Below, piece after piece: positions 1 to 11,912 of a stretch of 64,000 bases of DNA. The translations under genes were made by a program, and so were the position numbers. The notes beneath the pieces were generated by a model, which had not been told where the DNA came from, ran no database searches, and saw only the letters and a program-made list of their open reading frames with translations. Location of the stretch: the NCBI GenBank assembly GCA_036936605.1, contig JAUPFV010000004.1, positions 121,942,852-122,006,851 on the forward strand, written 5' to 3'. This DNA comes from Limnanthes douglasii subsp. nivea. Lineage: Eukaryota; Streptophyta; Magnoliopsida; Brassicales; Limnanthaceae. Numbering within the stretch: position 1 is the stretch's first letter; each line of letters starts with the position of its first letter.

Positions 1-1500
1 TTAATTTGCATAATCAATTAAGAGAACAAATCAGATGAATCAAATTTAAAATTAAAGTGATGTTACTATAATTGGTTGAGTTCGATTGAGGATTAAGGTG
101 AATTCAAGTTCGTTGTAGATATTTCAATTTGTTTACAAGAGTTAGGTAATCAATTACACTCCTTATTATCCATTTTTTTATTAATAAATGAAGTTTCTAA
201 TTTGAATGAACATCGTCAAATTCTCAATCCCGATTTTTTTGATATAAAGAATTAATAACTGTATAATATAATAATTTTTTGTACTTCTACATTAAACATC
301 AACATCAAAAAATTTCATTTGTAGACATTGTGTACTTTGTGTACAATGAATGTAGGTCTAGTTGTGATGTTTCATGGACTTATGTGATATATGTATTTGC
401 GTGTGCATATGGTAGACTATGCAGCGTAGTTATGTAAGTGTAATAACATACACAATATTAATAAGACATGATTAATGTTTGGTATTTTCATTAAAAATAA
501 GTGATGGTGTCTGTATGATTATTGATAGTGGTATGAATGAGTGATGCAATTTTTTGTGGTGCACTACAAGACATGTTTTGTGATAGGGTCTATTGTCCAT
601 AATACTAGAGTGAGTAATAGTATAACACTATAAGTCTTGTTAATAAAGAAAAGTGTTTCAAAAATATGGTAACAAAGGAAGATTAATATGTATTTTTATG
701 TTTGATTGAAGAGCACATATCATTGATGTTAACCGATATGTTATGAAAGATATGTTTGTTATAATGTTTGAGTCTATGTTACAACTAGATATTTTTGTTT
801 TTCCAAATATTTATGTATGAGTATGAATGTTATACAGTATGATGAAATTTATATGTTTTTTATATACAAATAGTTGTGTTGTTAGGATGTCGTGAAGAAC
901 CAACCTTCAGTTCATAAATGGTTTTCTACATTGTTCACTATTTACTATATAAGACATTAGTTATACTCCCATTATTTGCACACACGATTTAAATTTATAA
1001 TCATTTATACTAATTTGTAAAGGTTCACTTCATAGAATATACTACATTGATGGATATCATAGGTAAGACCACGTAATAAGACGTTCACGATTTTAACACT
1101 TTACAAAACTCCTTTTACAAGTCACAAATAACTTTATTGATCGATAAATTTGTTATATGTTCTTGAAATAAATCTATACTTTATCATTTCAGATCTGTCT
1201 TCGTCAACTAAGACAAATTAGGTTTCAGATGTATCTAACTGAAATTCGCCATACTAAATTTTTATATGGAAATAGATTCATACCTGAAGATGTTTTTTGA
1301 AAAAAAACCAATCAGACCTAAAAGCAATTCATGGTGAATTCAAACATAGATTACGATCCATCCATCGATGAAGACATAAAAATAGAGATTCTAAGTGTTC
1401 GTCCCTCATTCTGCCAACTATGATTATCGATTTCTAGTAGCTAGCACATGACTCACGTGAGGAGTAGACAAACATATTTTAAACTTTGCATACTATGATG
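1..1500. other. AT-rich sequence, no gene recognised
   Basis: No long open frame and no motif that I can assign. It may belong to the 5' part (LTR or leader) of the decayed gypsy element that follows, but no repeat partner was found elsewhere in the window. Confidence 0.4.
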
Positions 1501-2539
1501 ATCACTAACAACGAGAAGGAGGAGGAGGCGGATTACTCAATGAGGAGGAGGAATAAGATTACACAATGATCTTTATGGTAGAAAAAATCCACAAAATCAC
1601 CAACAAGTGCAAGATCCCCTCCTGAAGAGTAGACTTGATAATCTCAGTGACGATTTGGGTTAAGGATCCTTCAATGAAAATGGAAAATATCGAGATCAAA
1701 AGAAAAAGTAAAACTACTTTTTCAAAACATGTAGGTGAAAAACAAGAAATAGCGACTCTGAGAGCTTGTGCCCTTCTATTATGGGTCGGATGAAAAGATT
1801 GAGGAACTAATGGTAGGAATTTGGATCCAACGGAATGACCAACAAGTTCCATTACCATGACCAGGTATCCAATGAAGTTACCAACAAGCTTATCCAGAGG
1901 TTAAACCAAATCATTAACAGGGTCCCCTATATTTTGGAGTGCATCTAAATCCTCAACAAACTTCTCTACGGTTCCAACTGAATCATCAATAGGATCCTTT
2001 ATTTTTTTAGTACTAACGAACCATCAATAAGTTCCTATAACACCGCAAAACATACAACCTTGATATCAGCATACTCCCAAACTATAGCCAGATGTTCACC
2101 GAAATCATTACCAAGAACCTTCACCCTCTTCACAAACAACAATATAACTATGCACGAGTATATCTCAATATCAACCAAGGATACACGTAGGACCTGATCG
2201 TGATGGATCCAAGTCAGCAGAACCTATCATCACATGCATACGAGGTTCAACGGAATCTTTTAGTGAGACATCTACAAGCTCAACCAAACCCCTACTATGA
2301 TGAATACCCCAAGGGTACCAGACAAAATTTCAAAACAAAACGTTACAACACATTTAGTTGAGAAATGGCAAGGTCATGATACTAACAAGCTTAGTCTTCC
2401 ATCAAATAAACATATAACATCATGCAATAATATCATAGATGATGATGAGGAGTTTCCGTTAAATCTGAACATCTTATATAAATATTTGACATCATGCTTC
2501 AACAACGAGAAGATTGAAAACTATAGTTATTAAGGTTTT

Positions 2540-2760
2540 TTCAATATCCTTTAGAGGTAGCACTCTAACATGGTACACCAATCATTCCCCATAGTTTATC
2601 AAAATCTTAAAGGTGTTGAGAACAACCTTTTCAAACCACTTTAGTGGTTCCAAGACAATCAAATGAGATGAGGATTACATCATCCACTTGAAGCAACGAA
2701 CAAAGGAAACCTTAAGAAAATACGCTCCAAGGTTTGAACATTAAGAGTGAACTTTATAAG
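2540..2760 (+). pseudogene. Gypsy gag remnant
   Basis: A broken frame reads VFSISFRGSTLTWYTNHSP and, a little later, KETLRKYAPRFE. Plant gypsy gag proteins (Retrotrans_gag family) have the core pattern A-LTWY-x-L followed by E-TIR-EYAQRW, so this is the gag core of copy A. Several stops interrupt it. It cannot make a full capsid protein. An open stretch just upstream (2297-2533, 78 codons) may be the N-terminal side of the same gag, but it has no motif that I recognise. Confidence 0.6.
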
Positions 2761-3859
2761 TGTTATGATTTGGTGGCAGTTGAAACATAAGACAATTGAT
2801 GTTTCTAAAACCTCTGTAAGATGTCATAATAAATAAGAAGGCACTTAATTTCAGTGATTGATTAAGATACAACAATTCTAACTTCAATACCCATTTTACC
2901 ATTCCATGGCACGAAACAATAAACCATTGATGATGGTACAGGTAAACTTTATACCAACTCATGAAGCCTCCATGAATAATACTAAACATTCAACGAATCC
3001 AAACAATTACAATCAAAATCACTGCAGATGCCCATAAACAAACAACGATTGAAGACTAGAAACTCCGATTAAGAGACCATTTATTGAGATAATTAATAAT
3101 CTAAATGGAAGAACCAAAGTTGTAATCATATATCAATTACTAGAGAAATTGCAAATCCACAAGGAGCGCATTGGAAAATAATAAATTTAGTAAGTTTCAT
3201 AATGACACTGGACACCGTACCATGGATTGTTAGGATGTATAAAATTAGGTATAAAATATGATTTATGAAGTCCAAATCTTGGATTTTGTTAAGAAAAATA
3301 AACCAATGTATGCATCAGTTGACCGAGACCCTCCACAAAGGTATGACAAGCAAGCTTTAGCATCAACTAATAAACAAAAGCATCAGAAAGTAATGAATCA
3401 TTGAGGTAGAATAAGACCCGTATTTGAATTTGTATCCTAAAAAACATCAAAGTTATATCTAAAGAAGATCCCTTATTCAAAATCACACAAAACTCGAGGA
3501 ACCGACGTGTGAACAATTTGGAACTCCAGTACCACAAACAAACATCACCGTACCTCTAATGCAGCCCTTATCTAATGTTGGGGTTTATTGATGATGACTT
3601 GTTAACACCCCATAATGATAAAGTATTAATCATATTGGAGTTTCTAGAATTAAAGTCAGAAGAGTTATGATAAACATCAGAAGCTCAACCAACAATCTCT
3701 ATAAGAGTACATACAAAAAAAATGAGGGGTGATCTTGTCCTGATTCCTTCTCAAAGTATCTTGACTAGATTCACCAGTGCAGAGGCAATATGTTATGAGA
3801 AGTCACTTTATATATCATCCTCGAGATAGAAGATTTCCGAAAGGAGGCCCAATTTTTGT

Positions 3860-3960
3860 TCATGATAATAGAAGCTCACTCACCTTATAACATATTTTTA
3901 GGAAGATCATGGTTGCATGGTAAGGTAGGTTTAGTTTGAGAAAATCATAAGACTTCTTCC
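3860..3960 (+). pseudogene. Gypsy protease C-terminal remnant
   Basis: The translation HSPYNIFLGRSWLHGKVGLV matches the conserved Y-N-x-ILGR-xWLH segment at the end of plant gypsy retropepsins. The catalytic D-S/T-G triad that should lie upstream is not readable. It sits between the gag and RT remnants of copy A, as expected. Confidence 0.6.
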
Positions 3961-4313
3961 AGGTAATTCTATAAAAAATTTCTAGCCCTCAACAAATAAA
4001 AATTACAAATTATGGGGAAAGACGAGTTTTATTGATAATATAGATGATCCTAAAGAGAACTCCCACCTTATAGAGCTATGGCGGGAGTAAAAAACATCAA
4101 CATAAAGGGAAGACAAATATCTAGGGTCGACCATAACAAACCTACAAAATTAGGGTATAAATTACTAAAATTTTTACCTTATAATTTAAGCATATTTATG
4201 TGGAATTTCCATGGTATCATAGGGGTCACAATCGAAGTTATGTACCACAAACTATTTATCAATAAATTGTTTTGACCAATAAAGCAAAAGAGTTAGTTTT
4301 ACTCTTAATATAA

Positions 4314-4958
4314 ATGGAAATAATTATTCAAGAGGTCGATCAAATTATGGCCATATTCCACATTCAGGAATCATGTTACCTAGTTTGTACAAACAATCTA
4401 GTATTGGTAAAAAATGATAATTGGTGGATATGTGTACATTTTACACACCTCAATAAAACTAGCCAGAATGATCCTTTCCATCATCCAATAATCGATCATC
4501 TTGTGGATGCAACATCCAAGAACAATATATAATCATTTAAGGATCTCCATTTCGGATACATCTAAATTAAGATGGATAGAAATGATAAGGAGCACACAAC
4601 TTTTATCACATATATGAGACTACTTTGATACAAATTAACGTCCTTCAAACTGAAGAACAGGAGGGTTACATATCGATGACTTATCAATAAGTTTTTTTTT
4701 CAAAATAGCTTGGTTGAAACCTACATGCTTATACTGATGACATGTTGGTTACCAAAGTTTCATAAAATATCACATGGTTGGCTTTTAGTAACCTTCACTA
4801 ACCTTAGGCGAGTCAACCTAAAGCTCAATTCTAGGAAGTGCACTTTTAATGTATGGTCTGACAAGTTTCTTGGATTCATGATCATTGAGAATGAAATGAA
4901 GCCAATCCTAATTAACTCTCCAATTTGGCCACAATGGATCATACACGACATAAAATAA
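4314..4958 (+). pseudogene. Gypsy reverse transcriptase remnant (copy A)
   Basis: Two open stretches (4314-4532 and 4710-4958) give degraded RT motifs. The first reads EVDQIMAIFHIQ...VLVKNDNWWICVHFTHLNKTSQNDPFHHPIIDHLVDAT, the RT finger region with the usual VDFTDLNKACPKD...IDQLVDAT pattern. The second reads LKLNSRKCTFNVWSDKFLGFMI, the thumb-proximal LNPEKCxFGVxxGKFLGFMV motif. The YxDD catalytic box between them is lost or altered (AYTDDML-like remnant). The 82-aa open frame is a relic, not a gene. Confidence 0.75.
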
Positions 4959-6159
4959 ATACAAATATTGGCAGGAACATTGATTACACTAAATCAGTTT
5001 ATTTATAGATCTTCAGACAAATGCCAATATTTCTTTCAAGTATTGTGAGGAGTGGGGAAGTTTAAGTGGACTTCATCTTATAAAGAATATTTTCAGAATA
5101 TCATGAAGTTCATAGCTTCTCCAAATTATTAACAAAAACGAATTAAAATCCAAGATAATATTTGTTTTTATACTTTTTCTTATTGGATTGATGGTTGCGA
5201 TTCAGAAGACGCGGACATACTTTGAAGCCTATACAATTATTGCTCGAACGTCCTTCCTTTGAGGAATATATAGTAAAAGTATGATGCATTTAGAAAATTA
5301 ACCAATTGGTTATTAGAGCTTAGGGACTATAATATTTTGTTCAAACCAAAAATGAAAATTAAACCCCGAGCCTAGGTAGATTTCTTAATCGAGTTTCAGT
5401 CCCAAAGACCAATTTCTACAAAATAACATGCAAAATAAACTTGGAAAGTCCAAACAAGTGATGGAATCAATAAACATGGCTTGTGGGAAGGAGCCCAACT
5501 AATTTCCTCCGCAAGAGATATCTTAACACAATCTATCAAACTCAGCTTCACTGTTTATAATAATGAGGAAAAAAATTAGCCCGCCAATGTGGGTCTTCAA
5601 GTAATAGAAATTTGTGGAGCAAAGAAAATTTGGCATCGTACAAATTCTTAGAAAGTATTTTATCAAGCACTTGATCAATTGAAAGCTAAAAAAGATATTA
5701 TTATTCATTAACTAAAAGAGTGGGTGCTGGGGATCTCTAGTCGATGCAGTTACTTTTGAACAAGTCTCAAAAGAAAAGAACGATACCGAAGATTCTTTGG
5801 TATCTTCGGTACGTACAACCTTAAAACGGGGAGTTATTTTTAAAGATAAACTTTCCACCATAATATTCAATAACCTTTTATCTACAATCTCAGGTTTGGT
5901 AATCACGGTAATTAAAGGGGAAGAAAGAGATTGGCGAACACATATAATCAAGTACATCACCAAATGATTACTTCCGTGAAACAATATAGAATTAAGAAAT
6001 ATCAAAATGAAGTTAATCAAATTTGAGTTGGATTTAGATACGATCTACATGTAAGGCCTCACAAAACCATTGATATGATTCCTCAAACCTAGTGAAACAT
6101 CATTCATAGTGAAGAAACTCCATGATAGATAAGGTAGTCACATTGTGCTTGTAAGGCGC

Positions 6160-6450
6160 TACAAATTGTTTTTTATACAAGGCTATTATTGGCCTCTTAT
6201 GATAGAAGATGCAAACAGCAAATTCAAAAATTATGACACATACTAACATTTATCCAACTCAATTAAGGTTTCTTCCGTTTGACTTGAAACAATATTCGAA
6301 GTAATTTTTTTATAAATGAAACGTGGAAATTGTAGGACCCTTTCTAAAATATTTAAGAGGAAAACAATTCTTACTAGTTACAATTAACTAATTTTCAAAT
6401 AGGTGGAAGTGCAACCGTTGGTGAACATTACGAAAAATAAGTTATAAAAT
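6160..6450 (+). pseudogene. Gypsy integrase remnant (copy A)
   Basis: Near 6180 the frame reads GYYWPLMIEDA, the signature of the H2C2 zinc-binding domain of gypsy integrases (G-YYWPTM-xxDA). About 150 bases on, a frame reads YLRGKQFLLVTIN, matching the KYILVAIDYFTKW segment of the catalytic core. Stops and frameshifts separate the pieces. The order RT then integrase confirms Ty3/gypsy rather than copia. Confidence 0.7.
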
Positions 6451-7257
6451 TTCTCATATCTAACATTTCTTGTATATACAATATACCAAAAGTCGCACAA
6501 CAAATAATGTAACTTAGTTTTAAAATGAAAGGCTCACGTGTATTATGTGGAAACAGTGTTACCATCGGAAACTGTTATAATATAAGATGACATAAAAAAT
6601 ATATTGGAAAGAGCTGAAGAAAACTAGCCATAATTTCTATAAGATGTCTTATGGTCGTATAGAACCACTATGTGATACGCAACAAGAAAATCACCCTTTG
6701 ATCTAGTGTATGATGTGGAAGCAGTGTTACCATCAGAAACTGTTATGGAATTTACCAAATTTCAATATATGGGGAAGAAAATAATTCACAAGCAAGAGAT
6801 AACGAGTTATTTGAAATTGAGGAAAATGGGTTAAAGCTCACCTTCAGTTAGAGCACAAAAAAAACTTTGATGCAAAACTGTTACAATTCCAAGGTCCAAT
6901 TTATAATATTTGAGGTGGGTGACAAAACTCTAAAAATAGTATTCCTTCATACCAGAGATAAAAGTCTCAGCAATTCAGTCACCAATTGGGAATGACCTTA
7001 CACAATGAAGTCAAAGTGAAGTTGGGTACATAAATATTGTTAGATGTGGAAGGAACCCAGATTCAGCATCCATAGAACATCAGACATCTTAAACTTTAGC
7101 ATTTTGATTTCCTTGCTATTTGTTCATCTTTTGTAAACGGTTTATTATACTTTTGATGTAATTTTCCTATTTTGGTGGCGATATAAGACTTTAAAGGTGT
7201 ATTTATGTTCAATATACGTTTATTATTTCCATTATAAAAGTCTCATTTTTTATCACA

Positions 7258-7690
7258 ACATTATAATACTTTATACAAGAAAGGAAGCAACAAACAACAT
7301 ATGGGATCTTTAAAAATATTCTTCAACACCTAGAGAGTTTCAACACATATGAAACAAAACAAAACACAGTATAAGTCTGAACATAGTCTTAAACTCCTAT
7401 GGGATCTTTAGACCACATCCTAACAACAACAAAATAAGGGATAAGTTGACCATATTCTTCTGCCCCAACAGGTGCTTTGGACCTCATCTAAACAATAATA
7501 AAAAAACAAATGATAAGTCATAATCTTCAAACCCTAGGTGTGCTTTGACCTTCATTCAAGCAAGAACAAAAAGACTACGTCTGAGATGATGCCAGATGTA
7601 AACCTCAACACCTAAAGAAGTTGGCGTACCCTTAAATTAAACAAAAATTAATAGGATAATTCTTGGAAGTAGTCCTAAAGAGAGTCATGT
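7258..7690 (+). repeat. Decayed tandem repeat behind the integrase region
   Basis: About four to five diverged units of roughly 70-100 bp. Shared landmarks are a gggatct/ggtgct-ttgacc core, then an aacaa-aa-aaaa run, then ga(t)aagt. Clear unit starts lie near 7399, 7468 and 7540. It lies where the 3' untranslated region of gypsy copy A should be. Tandem repeats at this place are known in Tat/Ogre elements. Confidence 0.5.
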
Positions 7691-7999
7691 ATTGTTTGAA
7701 AACAAACAAAACAAATGAAGTTTGGTTATTTGTACATCCAAACAAAAATCTTATGTGGTTTCTTTTAAAGTTTCTACCTTTGGAACTGACTAGTCCAATC
7801 AAAATAACATAGTAATAAACTATAAACCATTTTTATGCAAAATAAAAGTAAAAAACTACAACATAAGTCATAAATAATTATAAGTGGAAACATTCACTTC
7901 ATACATAAACATTCAAAATTTTCTCAAGAAAATGAGGACTTTATTCACAAAATAACATTCTATGAGAGCTAAAATGATAAATTAATAACAAGTTAAATA
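7691..7999. other. AT-rich spacer
   Basis: No coding motif. It may be the 3' untranslated region of the broken host gene whose last readable exon ends at 8000 on the - strand, or the rest of gypsy copy A. Confidence 0.3.
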
Positions 8000-8487
8000 T
8001 TACCCGCTTGGATTCATTCCACCATGAGCAGACAAAGCAACACCTTTGGTTGATCTTCGAGTAGTTTCATTTTTAGCAGCCGCATATCTGGCTCTCCTAA
8101 GGGATGGAAACAAAATCTCTTGACCATAAGGCATAATGAATGGATCAATAACATCACCACAACCATCATCTTCTTAGGTAAGTCGTGCAAAATCTTATAT
8201 TTCAGCTTCCATTAGATGCTCATAAACCCTATAAATTCCTTTTGTTATGGTTATAAAAGGTTAATGCTTAGGAGAACTAGACCATTCATACATTTTCGAC
8301 CTTTATTTTTTAGGAACATATTTCTATAAGAAATCCAAGTTGATATCTGGATATTTTGCATGAAAAAAAACACGAATCTTTTCTCAGCCTTGTAGACAAG
8401 ATATTTTCCTCATTTAAGCATTTATTCTTCAAAATTACCCTCTATTTGAGCTCTTTCAACAACATATGATCGCCAACATATCTTCCA
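8000..8487 (-). pseudogene. 3' part of a broken, unrecognised host gene
   Basis: Read on the - strand, one frame runs from the copia boundary (8487) to a stop at 8000-8002. Its last 57 codons (8003-8173) are fully open: EDDGCGDVIDPFIMPYGQEI, then LFPSLRRARYAAAKNE, then TTRRSTKGVALSAHGGMNPSG. Upstream in the same frame are YPDINLDFL, SKMYEWSSSPKH and ITKGIYRVYEHLMEAEI, separated by single TAA/TAG codons at places where Gln would fit (H*PF, EI*DF, LT*ED). The composition is like a real globular host protein, not a transposon. I do not recognise the family. The frame stops abruptly at a copia LTR, and a matching upstream part lies at 17619-19213, so the gene was split by that insertion. It is now a pseudogene. 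Confidence 0.55.
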
Positions 8488-9319
8488 TGCTGGGGAAACA
8501 ACATCGCTCGACCGAGGTAAGAACCGAGATACAATTAGCCGGATTGTGAAAAAATCATACATCCACAGGTAGCATACACTATTTTATATACAAGTCAGTT
8601 ACAAAAAGACTCTCTAAACACAAAAAACTCAATAATTATTTGTAACAAAAGATAATGTGATTCACATAATTTATTTTTCAATGTTTATCTTTTACATTAC
8701 TTATCTCTCAAAAAGCTTAGAGTTAGTTTCTCTCTCTCTCTCTCATAAAATACGTAGCTCACAAATCACATCACATGCACATTGCATAACAATATATTCT
8801 TCTATATTTAGGTTTATAGAAAAATTTAATTATTCATTAGACACTCCAGATTGAACCTCATTAATCAACGATAAAATCAACTCAAAAACCATCAATGTAG
8901 AAAACCTCATAAATAACAAACCCTAATTAATATAGAAGACTCAATTGATATATGAAATATAATTAATATAAGAAGAGTAAATTAGGAAACTTAACTAGTA
9001 CAAGAGACTTAACAAATATAATAATCCACTTCCGTTTATTTTTGGTGTTACGATGCAACTCGCTTTGGATCAGCTCGCTTCAGACCAGTCTACTTTCGCT
9101 CAGCATATATATATTTTGACAAAATGGTCACTAGTATTTGAAAGCTTTTCTCAGCCTTCAAGATCAACAAGCTTATCTGTAAATAAGGTCACGACTAAAG
9201 GTTCATCAAGTTTCAACATTTCTTGTATATACCATGTTATGGAAGATCCAACGCCCATGTAGTCCTATGATAATGCTTATGTTGCGAGTTACTTCTAGCT
9301 TACACCTAATAATTCTTCA
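8488..9319 (-). repeat. 3' LTR of the copia element
   Basis: Shares long colinear stretches with 15943-17618. Examples are the start tg-tgggaaaca followed by cgaccgagg, then cttatctctcaaaa, then cacattgcataacaatatatt, then cagctcgcttcagaccagtct near 9065. A pyrimidine (TC) run lies at 8730-8743. Divergence from its partner is high, so the insertion is old. Confidence 0.65.
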
Positions 9320-9542
9320 TCTATGATTACATTATCTCTAGAATATGTTACACTCAGAGACCAACTCACCTGCAATCTATACCTGTGCTAGTCTCGTACA
9401 GTTTGTGAGCTTTGAAATCGATGATACCTTGTTAAGAGCATCCAAAAACTTTTTTTCGTTAGCAATCTTAGCCATCTTTAATTGCATCTTAATATCTAAT
9501 GAATGGAAGAAATGTTATCATAGAAAAAAAACCACATATTCT

Positions 9543-9630
9543 TTCACACTAGTGAGTTCACTGAACAATCCCTTCAACCAAGTATATTCTTTTTTCGCTT
9601 AAGTAACAGTCATATACTCGGTTTCCATAG
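9543..9630 (-). pseudogene. Copia RNase H remnant
   Basis: On the - strand the frame reads METEYMTVT*AKKEYTWLKGLFSEL. This matches the copia RNase H segment S-T-T-EAEYMA-x-TEACKEAIWLKGL, with one stop at a probable Gln or Glu position. It sits between the RT remnant and the 3' LTR, as expected. Confidence 0.7.
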
Positions 9631-9747
9631 AAAAAAGTTTAAGAAACTTATGTATACAAGGCTTCCAGTTATTCATTCCTCCAATCATAATAAACAAATA
9701 ACCCAAAATAGGCTTCCACATACCCTCTCAGTACTATATCACCTGTA

Positions 9748-10668
9748 TCATTTTGACTGTAACACAATTGTACAATAGTTGAGCCGTTCAAGTATGTCAT
9801 GAGCCACTTTAGTGCATAAAAATATGACTTTCTTTGATTCGACACATCTACTCAAAACACTTACAACGTAGGCAAGATAAGATATCATGAAAATTATAAC
9901 ATACATAATGCTACTAGAAATATTTGCATAAGTTATCTTATGCATATTCTTCTTCTCTGATGCTTTGGTTGGTTCTTGAGAAATATAGAGTTTGAATTGG
10001 GAACCCATGAAAGTTCCAAGTGTTTTTGCTTCAGACATAAAAAACTTCCTTAGGAATTTTGTATATTCTTGTTGAGATAAGAACAAATACCCATTTGGTA
10101 TATTCCTCTTTATCTCAACACCAAATATCTTATTAGTCTTATATTTTTCATCCCAAACTCTCATGTCAATTGAGTCTGTACCGCTTCATCCATGCATAAA
10201 AAATAGGACTTATCTCTACATGTGGGTATTCTAATTCCATTACATATAATTTCCGTAAAAGCTACGAATATATGTAATAGATCTCATAAAATAATCGAAT
10301 CTTGTATTACACTACCCGGACTATTGTTTTAGCCCATAAAGGGGTATTTTCAACAAGCACACATAACCTTCATTCTCTTATTAAAACCCCTTTGGTTGAT
10401 ACATTTTAATTATCTCTTCCAATTTGCTATGCAAAAAGACAATAGTAACATCCATGTTATCTAACTTAATATCGAATCTAGTAACAATTGACAGCAGAAT
10501 CCGGATGCAGGTTCGTTTCTCAGCCAATGAGAATACTTCATCGAAATCGATACCATATTTTTTCTTAAAACCTTTATCCAAGAGCCTACTCTAGTATTTG
10601 GGTAACTCAATGCCGGAAATACCCGGTTTTCTCTTAAATATCCATTTACTCCCAACCAACTGTTGACC
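9748..10668 (-). pseudogene. Copia reverse transcriptase remnant (C-terminal part)
   Basis: Two frames carry RVT_2-type motifs. 10381-10581 gives KGFKKKYGIDFDEVFSLAEK, then IRILLSIVTRFDIKLDNMDV and FLHSKLEEIIKMYQPKGF, matching KGFxQxxGIDYxEVFSPV...LDVKTAFLHGxLEEEIYMxQPEGF. 9748-10164 gives KIFGVEIKRNIPNGYLFLSQ and SYLAYVVSVLSR, matching the ILGMEIxRDR...LSQ and YAVGVLSR segments. Stops and frameshifts separate them and the YVDD box is lost. The N-terminal part of the same RT continues at 12962 beyond the nested element. Confidence 0.8.
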
Positions 10669-10673
10669 CTTTG

Positions 10674-11075
10674 TGATGGCGTGGCGGAAGATTAGAAAAG
10701 AAAGCAACGATAAAACCCTAACCCTAGGTTAGAGAAATAAGGAGACTTAGAGAAATAATTCCCAAAATTTAATTAATCAAAGTCTGACGACAAAATAGGG
10801 TATATGATGCTTTATATAGCACTACCCAAAACCCTAATTCCAAATAAGCAAAATTACATAAATTTTTAAAAATAAAATAATAAATAAAATTAACGATAAT
10901 ATATTAAAACGGGTTTTCGAAGGCTTTACAGGTCGAATCTGGATATCAAACTTTGTGACATAGTCACATTTTTTAAATTTGACGGGCTCGTCGAAATATT
11001 CGATTTGTGTACCTGTTTGACCCAATTCCGACACCTCGGCGATAAACCAGTCTGTTCGCAGTCTTCGCTACATCA
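10674..11075 (-). repeat. 3' LTR of the eIF4A-carrying element
   Basis: Pairs with 12553-12956. It has a TATA-like box (tatataaag on -, around 10810-10818). Both LTRs keep the stretch ttttcgaaggctttacaggt. Confidence 0.85.
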
Positions 11076-11576
11076 TCTTTCCCCGGTTGTGAAGAATCCG
11101 ACCTCAAATTCGGAACGCTGAAAAATTGACAGAATTGCAAAAACATTGGCGTGTTCACCGCTGATTTCAACTGGTGGCAGCATAAGGGTGTAAGAGGTGA
11201 GAATCTGAATGCTGCAGCTCTTGTCAATAAGTGGTTTCTCAATATTGTCCCCTTTTACCATGCCATCGGCATTATTGTGGTTGTTAGTAACAAGATATAC
11301 TCCATCCACTTGCTCTATGTCTATGTCTGCTTTTTCAACCCATTTACTAAGCACAACATCACCCTTGCGCGTGTAAAAAATTGTTGTCTTTCCAGTTCCA
11401 GATTGTGCTTGTTGTATCACATCAAAACCCTTGCAGAAAGAAACAATTCCTCTTTGTTGAATAATAGATGGCTTCTCAAGTTCGTCACAGTATATTTCTG
11501 CCAGCAGATTCAAAACACTGCAATCTTCTACTTTTAACTTGTTACTCTTTCTTTTATTTCCACAATGATCACCCAA
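11073..11576 (-). pseudogene. Chimeric ORF with eIF4A DEAD-box helicase fragment
   Basis: A 167-codon open frame. Residues about 33-67 (roughly 11376-11480) read [20 protein letters not shown] then [15 protein letters not shown]. This is the Q motif (F-x-KPS-x-IQQRGI) plus Walker A / motif I (AQSGTGKT) of the translation initiation factor eIF4A, a DEAD-box RNA helicase. The remaining helicase motifs (DEAD, SAT, HRIGR) are absent. The residues before and after are not eIF4A and I do not recognise them. The frame lies wholly between the two LTRs, so a piece of host eIF4A mRNA or gene was captured by the element. The last few codons run into the 3' LTR. With one of eight helicase motifs left, no helicase function is expected. 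Confidence 0.75.
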
Positions 11577-11912
11577 AACTCATCCAATTTCTATTACAAA
11601 ACCTAATCTTTTATCCATTAAAATACTATTATTTTCTTTTATCAATTTATTCATAATCTCAACCACAAAAATATCATCTTCTATTTTTCCAATACGACAA
11701 CATATATCCACAGAAAAACGAATCAAAGATTTGATTTAGGATAATATAAAATACCTGGAAGATTCATCTTCACAATAAGAGCTACTACTTTGCAGTCTTT
11801 CTTCAATAGAACTTCTGAAGCGATGTAGTCTGGTGTACTGAAGCCTGAGACAATATCTCGATCTAAAAGTTTCTTATCCACATTGATTAGATCTTCATCA
11901 TCCCATTCATCA
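11577..11912 (-). other. Internal region of the eIF4A-carrying element
   Basis: Includes an open stretch (11723-11880 on -) reading VDKKLLDRDIVSGFSTPDYI and continuing to LLKKDCKVVALIVKMNLPGI. I see no known domain. The rest is AT-rich and without a frame. Confidence 0.35.

Larger units (their letters stand above)
1500..7250 (+). mobile_element. Decayed Ty3/gypsy element, Tat lineage (copy A)
   Basis: Fragments of a gypsy polyprotein occur in the right order on the + strand: gag near 2540-2760, protease near 3860-3960, reverse transcriptase 4314-4958, and the integrase zinc-finger and core near 6160-6450. Every domain is broken by stops and frameshifts, so the element is long dead. The order RT before integrase places it in Ty3/gypsy. 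The wording of the RT and gag motifs resembles Tat elements and the better-preserved copy at 29331-39572. No LTR pair could be matched, so both ends are approximate. A decayed tandem repeat follows the integrase region, a position where Tat/Ogre-type elements often carry tandem repeats (known of the family). Confidence 0.7.

Noticed and set aside
1559..1858. 99-codon - frame near the start
   Set aside because: Lies opposite the leader/gag side of gypsy copy A; no motif.
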